Source of the DNA: Bryobacteraceae bacterium
GTDB lineage: Bacteria; Acidobacteriota; Terriglobia; Bryobacterales; Bryobacteraceae
Assembly: GCA_026129905.1 (NCBI GenBank)
Contig: JAHCHE010000026.1
Span: 1 to 64,000 of the forward strand
Direction of reading: 5' to 3'
DNA: 64,000 bases
In this document: piece after piece, positions 8,281-15,700 of the stretch
How positions within the stretch are numbered: position 1 is the stretch's first letter
Layout of the letters: each line of letters begins with the position of its first letter
Made by a program: the position numbers and the translations under genes
Notes under the pieces: generated by a model
What the model was told of the DNA's origin: nothing
The model's input: the letters and a program-made list of their open reading frames with translations, nothing else
Databases searched by the model: none

Positions 8281-9558
8281 ATGGCGGGGTGTTCACACCA
8301 GTCCTTCTTCAGGTATCTTCTGCGATTGCCGGCTGCAACTCTATGCGCCGTCGGGTTTATCGGTCTGGCGGGCTGTAGCTCAGAGTCGGGTGGAGTGATG
8401 GCTGGCTCGCCGCATGGAGGCGCTCCGGCGGCGCCGGTACGGGTGGCGAAGATCGTCCGGCAGGACCTTCCCTACGACATCCAGGCGATCGGCAACGTCG
8501 AGGCGTATTCGAGCGTCGCGGTGAAGGCTCGCGTCCAGGGACAGATTCTCCGCGTCCACATTCGCGACGGGCAGGATGTCCGGGAGGGGCAGTTGCTGTT
8601 CGAACTGGATCCCGCGCCCTTTGAAGAAGAGGTTCGCCTGGCCGAAGCGAACATCGCGCGGGACATCGCGGCGGAGAAGCAGGCCGAAGCGAACGTAGCG
8701 CGAGACATCGCGCAGGCGAAGACGGCCCGGTCGCAGGCCGAACGGTACGAAGAGCTGATGAAGCAGGGAATCACGGCTCGCGAGCAGGCGGACCAGATGC
8801 TGAGCGCGGCCGAGGCCGCCGAAGCGTCGCTGGCCGCCAATCGCGCCGCCATCGAGAGCGCGCGCGCCGCCCGCAAAGCCGACGAAGCGCGCCTGGCTCA
8901 AGCGAAGCTCGATTTGAGCTACGCCCGGGTTGTGGCGCCGATCTCCGGGCGGGCCGGCTTCATCAACATCAAGGAAGGCAATCTCGTCCGGGAGAACGAC
9001 GCCACGCCGCTGGTGTCGATTCTGCGGGTGCAGCCGATCTTCGTGTCGTTCGCCGTGCCGGAACAGGAGTTGCGCGAAATCCGCCGTTACATGGCTGCGG
9101 GGGCGTTGGCGGTGGAGGCGCGGCCGCCGGAAGGCGAGGGATTGAAATCGACCGGGCGTCTGGACTCCATCGACAACACGGTGGACTCGACCACCGGGAC
9201 GATTCGGCTCAAAGCCGTATTCTCGAACGAAGGGCTGCGGCTGTGGCCCGGCCAGTTCGTCAATGTCCGGCTGCGCCTGCGGGTGGACCGGCAGGCGCTG
9301 GTGGCCCCGTCGGCCGCGGTGCAGAACGGCCCGCAAGGAACGTTTACCTGGCTGGTGAAGCCGGACCTGACGGTGGAGGCGAGGCGGATTGAAGTCCCCC
9401 GCAGCCAGAACGAGCGATCAATGATCGGCTCGGGACTGGAGGAAGGCGATACCGTTGTCACGGAAGGGCAGCTCCGGCTGACGGACGGGGCCAAAGTGGA
9501 GATCATCGGCGAGAAGACGGCGGTAGAGCGCGCCGGCGTCCGGGAGCCTCACGCATGA
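8281..9558 (+). CDS. RND efflux periplasmic adaptor (membrane fusion protein)
   Basis: 425-residue HlyD/AcrA-type adaptor. A lipoprotein signal ends in LAGCSS, so it is probably anchored to the inner membrane. The barrel-sandwich, Ala/Glu-rich alpha-hairpin (about 100-215, coiled coil) and beta-barrel domains follow in order, including APISGRAGFINIKEGNLV. I chose ATG 8281 with AAAGG upstream over a GTG at 8254 because it places the signal peptide at the N-terminus. Its stop overlaps the pump start by four bases (ATGA). Confidence 0.9.
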   Translation: MAGCSHQSFFRYLLRLPAATLCAVGFIGLAGCSSESGGVMAGSPHGGAPAAPVRVAKIVRQDLPYDIQAIGNVEAYSSVAVKARVQGQILRVHIRDGQDVREGQLLFELDPAPFEEEVRLAEANIARDIAAEKQAEANVARDIAQAKTARSQAERYEELMKQGITAREQADQMLSAAEAAEASLAANRAAIESARAARKADEARLAQAKLDLSYARVVAPISGRAGFINIKEGNLVRENDATPLVSILRVQPIFVSFAVPEQELREIRRYMAAGALAVEARPPEGEGLKSTGRLDSIDNTVDSTTGTIRLKAVFSNEGLRLWPGQFVNVRLRLRVDRQALVAPSAAVQNGPQGTFTWLVKPDLTVEARRIEVPRSQNERSMIGSGLEEGDTVVTEGQLRLTDGAKVEIIGEKTAVERAGVREPHA

Positions 9559-12500
9559 GTTTCACCACGCTGTTCATCCTTCGTCCAGTGACCACGATCC
9601 TGCTGATGTCGGGATTGCTGATTTTCGGGCTGCTGGGCTACATCACGCTTCCGGTGAGCGACCTGCCGCCCGTGGAATACCCGACGATCACCGTGTCGGC
9701 CGCGCTGCCGGGCGCGAATCCGGATACGATGGCGGCGACGGTGGCGACGCCGCTCGAGCGCCAGTTCTCCACCATCGCGGGGCTGGAGACGATGTACTCG
9801 AACAGCTACCTGGGGCGAACCAGCATTACGCTGCAGTTCGTGCTGGAGCGGAACATCGACGCGGCGGCGCAGGACGTGCAGGCGGCGATATCGCAAGCCG
9901 CGCGAAGCCTCCCTCCGGACATGCCGGCGCCGCCCTCCTACAACAAGGTCAACCCGGCGGATCAGCCGGTGCTGTACATGACGCTGAAGTCCCCCACGAT
10001 GCCGCTGTCGCAGGTGGACGAATACGCGCAGACAATGCTGGCGCAGCGCATTTCGATGGTGAGCGGCGTGGCGCAGGTGATGATCTTCGGCACGCAGAAA
10101 TACGCCGTGCGGGTGCAGGTGGATCCCGACAAGCTGGCGGCGCACGGCATCGGAATCGACGAGGTGCGGCAGGCGATCGGGCGCGGCAGCGTCAACCTGC
10201 CGGCCGGGGCGCTGTACGGCGAGAGCAAGGCCTACACCGTGCAATCGAACAGCCAGCTAAACAACGCCGCTGGATTCCGCCCACTGATTGTCGCCTACCG
10301 GAACGGCAACCCAGTCCGGCTGGAGCAGATCGCCCGTGTGATGGACAGCGTGCAGAACGACAAGTCGGCGTTCTGGGAGAGCGGCAAGCGGGCGATGACC
10401 CTGGCGGTGCAAAAACAGCCGGGGACGAACACCGTGGCGGTAGTGGACGGGATCAAGAAACTGCTCCCGGCGTTGCGGGAGCAGATGCCGGCGGACCTGC
10501 GGCTGGACATTACGTTCGACCGGTCGCAGACCATTCGCGAGTCGATCGCCGACGTGAAAGCGACGCTGTGGCTGACGATCGGGCTGGTCATTCTGGTGAT
10601 TTTCGCCTTTCTGCGAAACGTGTCGGCGACCATGATTCCCAGCCTGGCGGTGCCGCTGTCGCTGATCGGTACGTTCGCTGCAATGTATCTGCTGGGCTAC
10701 TCGGTGGACAACCTGTCGATGATGGCGATGATCCTGTCGGTGGGCTTCGTGGTGGACGACGCCATCGTCATGTTGGAGAACATCGTCCGGCACATGGAGA
10801 TGGGCAAGCCGCGGATGCAGGCGGCGATCGAGGGCGCGCGCGAGATCGGCTTCACGATTATTTCCATGACGCTGTCGCTGACAGCGGTTTTTATCCCCGT
10901 GTTATTCCTGGGCGGAATTGTTGGCCGCCTGCTGCGCGAATTTTCGGTTGTGATCGCGATCGCGGTGTTGATCTCCGGCGTTATCTCGCTGACGCTCACG
11001 CCGATGCTGGGCAGCCGGTTGCTGAAGCGGCACTCGGCGGAGCGTCACAACCGGCTGTACGACGTTTCCGAATCGCTGTTCAACGGGCTGTTGGGTCTGT
11101 ACGACCGCACCCTGCGCTTCACGCTGCGTCACCGCTTCGCCACGCTGTCGATCAATATCGCCCTGGCGGTCCTCACAGGCTTCCTGTTCTACAAGATCCC
11201 GAAGGGCTTCGTGCCGGAAGAGGACGTCGGCAGCATCTTCGGCGGGACGGAGGCGGCGGAGGAGACCTCGTTCGCGCGGATGGTGGAGCTTCAATCGTCG
11301 GTGGCCGAGACGATCGGCAAGAGTCCTTATGTCCGGAGCGCGTTTTATGGGGTGGGCTCCGATCGCGGCGGCGCGCAGAACTCGGGATTCGTCTTCGCGC
11401 GGCTGATCGACCGGAAGGACCGGCCGCCCGCCGACCAGATCATCGCGGAACTGCGGCCGCAGCTTATGCGCATCCCGGGGATCAACACCTTCCTGCGGGT
11501 GCCCCCGGCGATCACGCTCGGCCAGAGCGGCCGGAGCCTGTACGTGGTGACGCTCCAGGACGCCGACACCGACCTCCTCTACGAGTGGGCGCCGCGTCTG
11601 GAAGCCCGGATGAAACAATTGCCCGCCTTGCAGGATGTCAACAGCGACCTCAGGCTGGCCAGCCCGCGCGTAAACGTAGACATCGAGCGCGATAAGGCGC
11701 TGGCGCTGGGGGTGACGCCGGAAGCGGTGGCGAACGCCTTGTTCAGCGCGTACGGAAACCGGCAGGTGGCGACCATCAACACGGCGTCCAACGAGTACTA
11801 CGTGATCATGGAGGTTCTGCCGGAGTATCAGCGGGATCCCAGCGCGCTGTCGAAGCTGTATCTGCAAGCGCGCGGCGAGCGGCTGGTTCCCCTGTCGGCG
11901 GTTACCACCGTCAACACCGCTCTGGCGCCGCTGGCGGTAAACCACGTCGGCCAGTTGCCGGCGGTCAACATCTCCTTCAACACAAGTCCGGGCGCGGCGC
12001 TGGGAGACGCCGTCAACCAGATCGAGGAGACAGGGCGGCAACTGGGGCTGCCGGGCACCACGGCGCTGACGTTCCAGGGCACGGCCCAGGCATTCCAGCA
12101 GTCGCTCAAGGGGCTGGGAATGTTGCTGATCATCGCGGTGCTGGTGATCTACCTCGTAATGGGAATCCTGTACGAGAGCTTCATTCATCCGATCACGATT
12201 CTCTCCGGTCTGCCGTCGGCGGGGCTCGGCGCGCTGGCGACGCTGATGCTGTTCCGGCACGACCTCAACCTCTATGGCTTTGTCGGCCTGATTCTGCTGA
12301 TCGGCATCGTGAAGAAGAACGCGATCATGATGATCGACTTCGCGCTGGCGGCGCAGCGCAATGAAGGGCAGAAGCCGGCCGACGCCATCTACCACGGATG
12401 CCTGCTCCGGTTCCGGCCGATTATGATGACGACAATGGCCGCGATGCTGGGCGCGCTTCCGATTGCGCTTGGGCTGGGCGCGGGCGGAGAATCGCGCCGC

Positions 12501-12683
12501 CCGCTGGGACTGGCGGTGGTGGGTGGCCTGATGGTCTCCCAGTTGCTAACGCTCTATCTGACCCCGGTGGTGTACCTGTACCTTGACCGGGTACAGCAGT
12601 TCCTCACGCGCAAGCAGCCGGCCCCGGCGCCGCCCGCCGTCACGCCCTTGGAACCGAAGCCGGAAGAGCTGGTGCGGAGCTAA
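9555..12683 (+). CDS. RND multidrug efflux transporter, inner-membrane pump (HAE1 family)
   Basis: 1042 residues, full AcrB/MdtB-like length. It begins with the typical FILRPVTTILLMSGLLIFG helix and has two repeats of porter and membrane domains. The proton-relay Asp pair sits in GFVVDDAIVMLENI, and GIVKKNAIMMIDFAL is the second-repeat counterpart. It overlaps the adaptor by four bases. No TolC-type outer-membrane factor follows, so that part must be encoded elsewhere. Substrates are probably hydrophobic or amphipathic drugs, by family. Confidence 0.93.
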   Translation: MSFTTLFILRPVTTILLMSGLLIFGLLGYITLPVSDLPPVEYPTITVSAALPGANPDTMAATVATPLERQFSTIAGLETMYSNSYLGRTSITLQFVLERNIDAAAQDVQAAISQAARSLPPDMPAPPSYNKVNPADQPVLYMTLKSPTMPLSQVDEYAQTMLAQRISMVSGVAQVMIFGTQKYAVRVQVDPDKLAAHGIGIDEVRQAIGRGSVNLPAGALYGESKAYTVQSNSQLNNAAGFRPLIVAYRNGNPVRLEQIARVMDSVQNDKSAFWESGKRAMTLAVQKQPGTNTVAVVDGIKKLLPALREQMPADLRLDITFDRSQTIRESIADVKATLWLTIGLVILVIFAFLRNVSATMIPSLAVPLSLIGTFAAMYLLGYSVDNLSMMAMILSVGFVVDDAIVMLENIVRHMEMGKPRMQAAIEGAREIGFTIISMTLSLTAVFIPVLFLGGIVGRLLREFSVVIAIAVLISGVISLTLTPMLGSRLLKRHSAERHNRLYDVSESLFNGLLGLYDRTLRFTLRHRFATLSINIALAVLTGFLFYKIPKGFVPEEDVGSIFGGTEAAEETSFARMVELQSSVAETIGKSPYVRSAFYGVGSDRGGAQNSGFVFARLIDRKDRPPADQIIAELRPQLMRIPGINTFLRVPPAITLGQSGRSLYVVTLQDADTDLLYEWAPRLEARMKQLPALQDVNSDLRLASPRVNVDIERDKALALGVTPEAVANALFSAYGNRQVATINTASNEYYVIMEVLPEYQRDPSALSKLYLQARGERLVPLSAVTTVNTALAPLAVNHVGQLPAVNISFNTSPGAALGDAVNQIEETGRQLGLPGTTALTFQGTAQAFQQSLKGLGMLLIIAVLVIYLVMGILYESFIHPITILSGLPSAGLGALATLMLFRHDLNLYGFVGLILLIGIVKKNAIMMIDFALAAQRNEGQKPADAIYHGCLLRFRPIMMTTMAAMLGALPIALGLGAGGESRRPLGLAVVGGLMVSQLLTLYLTPVVYLYLDRVQQFLTRKQPAPAPPAVTPLEPKPEELVRS

Positions 12684-12721
12684 GCACTCTTGTTCGGAAT
12701 CACGGTGACGTATCCAGCACC

Positions 12722-12812
12722 GTGGGGCAGCTCCTTGAGCTGCGGCGGGCCCTCGGCCCGCCTCCGTGTGGGCGGCCTGAGAGGCCGCCGCAGGCCGCGG
12801 GCCCGCCCCACA
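12722..12812. repeat. Multi-hairpin dispersed repeat, copy A
   Basis: A GC-rich segment bounded by GTGGGGC and GCCCCACA. It contains three consecutive perfect hairpins: GCAGCTC-CTT-GAGCTGC, GGCGGGCC-CTC-GGCCCGCC and GGCGGCCT-GA-GAGGCCGCC. A recognisably related element with the same order of parts lies at 15582-15678 on the other side of the ADOP permease gene, and a more degenerate one at 12870-12951. It looks like a non-coding, possibly mobile, palindromic repeat family. Confidence 0.6.
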
Positions 12813-12869
12813 TGACATGCGAATCGGATACGCAACCGTATTTGTGAAACCCTGTACTAGGCACGCAGT

Positions 12870-12951
12870 TGTGGGGCCGGTCTGCGGGGGCGATTGGCAA
12901 GCGGACGAGCGGCGGTGGGACCGCCGCGCAGGATGAGATCCCGCCCCATAT
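12870..12951. repeat. Multi-hairpin dispersed repeat, copy B (degenerate)
   Basis: Begins TGTGGGGC and ends GCCCCATA, like copies A and C, and keeps one strong inner hairpin (GCGGCGGT-GGG-ACCGCCGC). The other hairpins are eroded. Together with copy A it fills most of the 308-base gap between the RND pump and the ADOP permease, in which no gene is visible. Confidence 0.4.
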
Positions 12952-12991
12952 GTCGTGGCTGAACGGGCATGGTTACGTCCTGACTGACACT

Positions 12992-15442
12992 CTACTGGTA
13001 ACGCAACGCGACGTTCGGATCGATGCGGGCGGCGCGCAGGGCTGGAACGCACGCCGCAAGTAGCGCCACGACGGCCAGAAACGCGGCGGCGCCGGCGAAG
13101 ATCAGCGGATCGGTGGGGCTCACGTTGACCAGGAGGGCCGAGGCCATGCGCGTGACCGCCGCGGCGGCGGCGATGCCGGTCAGCGTCCCCAGCGCGACGA
13201 TGACCAGCGCCTGTCGTAGCACGAACCCCAGCACGCGCCGGGGGTTCGCGCCGAGCGCCACGCGAATCCCGATCTCCTGCGTACGCTGCGTAATCGAATA
13301 GGCCATCACACTGTAAAGGCCTACCGCGGCGAGGACCACCGCAATGGCGGAGAGCGCGCCCAGCAGCGAAGCGGCCAGCTTCTGCGCAAACAGTGAAGCG
13401 CTGATGTATTCGGCCAGTGGCACGGCGTCATAGAGGCCGACGTTCGGGTCCAGGCCGCGGACCTCGCGGCGCATGGCCGCCAGCGCGGCGTTCGGGTCGC
13501 CCTTGGCGCGGGCGTAGAACGCGATGCCCAGGTCTTCCCGGTAGACCTGGCGGAACGGGACGTAGAAGAGCGGGCGCTGATCCTCGTTCGGCTTGTAGAA
13601 CTTGCTGTCGCGGACAACTCCGACCACGGTGAACCACTGTCCCCAGCCGTACACTTTGCGACCGATCGGGTTTCCTCCGTTGAAGAAGCGCTGGACGAAC
13701 CGCTGGTTGACGATCATGACGCGCCGCGCCTCGCGGTCGTCCAGCTCGGTGAAGTCGCGCCCTTCCAGCAATGGAATCCGCATGACGTCGAAGTAGCCCG
13801 GACTGACGACCGTGCGATAGATCTTCATGTTCTCGCTGGGACCCGGAGCGTATCCTTCGATCTTGAGGTCTTCCCAGGAGCCGTCGGCGAACCCGAGCGG
13901 AATGTAGTCGGCGTAGCTGACCGCGTCGATGCCTGGCTGCGACTCCAACCGCTCGCGCAACCGCGCGCAGAAGTTGATGCGCTCCGGAACCTTGTAGCCG
14001 GCGGTGGACAGATACAAGCGTGAGACGAGGACGCCGCGCGGGTCGAAGCCGGGATCGAGCCGGCGGGCCTGCTGAAAACTGCGGACAAATAGGCCCGCGC
14101 CGATGATTGCCACCAGCGCCAGCGCGATTTCCGAGACGACCAGCAGGCTCCGGAGGCGCTGCGACTGCGCGCCGGGAGAACCGCCGCGTCCGCCTTCGTT
14201 GAGCGCGCTGCTGAGATCGGCGCGAACGGTGTGCGAAGCGGGCGCCAGGCCCGAGGCGACGCTCGCGGCGACGCACAGCAGGATGGTGAAGGCGAGGACG
14301 TGGCCGTTCATGGTCACGTCGAGGGCGACGGGGAAGCCGCTGGGCGGCAGGAGATAGCCGAGCGACTGGCTCATCCACATCGCCAGCGGCGCGCCGGCGA
14401 TGGCGGCCATGGCGGCGAGGATCAGGCTTTCGACGAAGAGCTGGCGCGCGATCCGCAAGCGGCCGGCGCCCAGGGCGAGCCGGAGCGCGAATTCCTTGCG
14501 GCGGGAGGCGGCGCGGGCCAGCAGCAGGTTCGCCACGTTGGCGCAGACAATCAGCAGCACGAGGCCGCAGACGGCCATCAGCACCGTCAGCGGTCCCCGC
14601 AACGTGGTCTGCGCGCCGAAGTGGCCTCTCGCGATGGGCACGAGCGCCGCGCCAATGCCTTTGTTGGTGTTGGGATTGGCCTTGGCCAGTTCGCGCGCGA
14701 CGGCGTCGGCTTCCGCCTGCGCCTGCTCCACGGTCACGCCGGGGGTCAAGCGCGCGACGCCGAACAGGATGCGCGACTGGCGGTCGCGCAGCATCCACTC
14801 GGGCATCGCGTTGAGCTCGGCCGCCATGACGACGGGAACCCAGAGTTCCAGCGACAGGCCCGACATGGAGCCGCGAAAACTCGCGGGCGCGATTCCGACG
14901 ATGGTCAGTTGCTGCCGGTTGACGCGGATGGTGCGGCCGAGCACGGCCGGGTCGCGCTGAAACAGCCGGTTCCACAAGTTCTCGCCGATCACCGCGACCG
15001 GATATCCGCCCAGGTTGTCGCCGTACTCGTCGGGAGAGAAAACGCGCCCCCGGAGAGGCTTCACGCCGAGGACGGCGAAGTAGTTGCCGGACGTCAGTTC
15101 TCCCCAGACCCGCTCGGCCCGATCCTCTTCACCGACGCTGAAGGCGGTGGGCGCGGCCATGGCCAAGCCCGAGACGAGCTTCAGGTGGTCGCGGTAGTCG
15201 CGATAGTCGGGATAGCAGTTCGGGATGAATTCGCCGTTCGGGGTGGTGCTTTCGAACGAAACGAGTTCGTCGGTAGCGGCAACGCCGGGCAGCGGCCGCA
15301 TGAGCGCCGTTTCGATCCAACTGTAGACGGCCGTGTTGGCCGCGATGCCGACCGCGAGGGTGAGGACGGCCACGAGCGTGAAGCCGGGGCTCTTGAGGAG
15401 GATACGAAAGCTATAGCGGCAGTCCTGAAGCAGCGAGGTCAC
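12992..15442 (-). CDS. ADOP-family FtsX/MacB-like ABC permease
   Basis: 816 residues in two repeats of MacB-type periplasmic core plus FtsX permease domain. It starts MTSLLQDCRYSFRILLKSP with first membrane helix LTLAVGIAANTAVYS, and ends with the family-typical ARIDPNVALRYQ. This matches the Acidobacterial duplicated orphan permease family, which occurs in many copies per genome without an adjacent ATPase; none is adjacent here. MacB-like members usually couple cytoplasmic ATP hydrolysis to periplasmic work or export, but ADOP function is not established. A sigma-54 promoter and upstream activator-type sites precede it. Confidence 0.9.
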   Translation of the reverse strand: MTSLLQDCRYSFRILLKSPGFTLVAVLTLAVGIAANTAVYSWIETALMRPLPGVAATDELVSFESTTPNGEFIPNCYPDYRDYRDHLKLVSGLAMAAPTAFSVGEEDRAERVWGELTSGNYFAVLGVKPLRGRVFSPDEYGDNLGGYPVAVIGENLWNRLFQRDPAVLGRTIRVNRQQLTIVGIAPASFRGSMSGLSLELWVPVVMAAELNAMPEWMLRDRQSRILFGVARLTPGVTVEQAQAEADAVARELAKANPNTNKGIGAALVPIARGHFGAQTTLRGPLTVLMAVCGLVLLIVCANVANLLLARAASRRKEFALRLALGAGRLRIARQLFVESLILAAMAAIAGAPLAMWMSQSLGYLLPPSGFPVALDVTMNGHVLAFTILLCVAASVASGLAPASHTVRADLSSALNEGGRGGSPGAQSQRLRSLLVVSEIALALVAIIGAGLFVRSFQQARRLDPGFDPRGVLVSRLYLSTAGYKVPERINFCARLRERLESQPGIDAVSYADYIPLGFADGSWEDLKIEGYAPGPSENMKIYRTVVSPGYFDVMRIPLLEGRDFTELDDREARRVMIVNQRFVQRFFNGGNPIGRKVYGWGQWFTVVGVVRDSKFYKPNEDQRPLFYVPFRQVYREDLGIAFYARAKGDPNAALAAMRREVRGLDPNVGLYDAVPLAEYISASLFAQKLAASLLGALSAIAVVLAAVGLYSVMAYSITQRTQEIGIRVALGANPRRVLGFVLRQALVIVALGTLTGIAAAAAVTRMASALLVNVSPTDPLIFAGAAAFLAVVALLAACVPALRAARIDPNVALRYQ

Positions 15443-15471
15443 GATGCGCTCCTATCAAGGCAGTCAAAGGG

Positions 15472-15487
15472 GCAAGTCTGATGCCAA
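15472..15487 (-). promoter_or_regulatory. Sigma-54 promoter of the ADOP permease gene
   Basis: Read on the minus strand, the sequence is TTGGCATCAGACTTGC, with GG and GC exactly 10 bases apart and TGGCA/TTGC boxes almost at consensus. It lies 30 bases before ATG 15442, so the transcript would have a leader of roughly 20 bases. Upstream TGTCC/GGACA half-sites at 15539-15576 support enhancer-dependent control. Confidence 0.65.
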
Positions 15488-15538
15488 GTCGCATCCGCTT
15501 GGTTCGCAAGCGCTGAAGCCGCCGGAGAGACGCGGGAG

Positions 15539-15576
15539 TGTCCGGGTTTGGGACAGCCTTTCATGGAACTGGACAC
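15539..15576. promoter_or_regulatory. Inverted TGTCC/GGACA sites, possible sigma-54 activator binding region
   Basis: TGTCC at 15539-15543, GGACA at 15551-15555 and GGACA at 15571-15575 form two overlapping inverted repeats sharing the first arm. The outer pair reads GTGTCC...GGACAC. They lie roughly 50 to 90 bases upstream of the sigma-54 -24 box, the usual place for bacterial enhancer-binding-protein sites. The identity of the activator is unknown. Confidence 0.5.
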
Positions 15577-15581
15577 CGCCT

Positions 15582-15678
15582 TGTGGGGGGGCAGCGGGGC
15601 AGCCCCTTGGGCTGCGAGGGACTCCCAGTCCCGCAATACGGCCTGACAACCCGCCGCGGGCCGCGGGTCCCCCATTGT
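15582..15678. repeat. Multi-hairpin dispersed repeat, copy C
   Basis: Same architecture as the element at 12722-12812: a GTGGGG boundary, hairpin GGCAGCCC-CTT-GGGCTGC, hairpin GGGACT-CCC-AGTCCC, then ACGGCCTGA followed by CCGCCGCGGGCCGCGGG, and a CCCCAT end. The hairpins keep base pairing while the bases differ from copy A, suggesting structure is conserved. It sits between the S41 peptidase stop and the ADOP regulatory region. Confidence 0.55.
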
Positions 15679-15700
15679 CACTCTCAGCCCGGACAGGAGC

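Noticed and set aside
10902..12395. Long minus-strand frame inside the RND pump gene
   Set aside because: Antisense shadow with His/Arg/Gln-rich composition; the pump is full length and well conserved.
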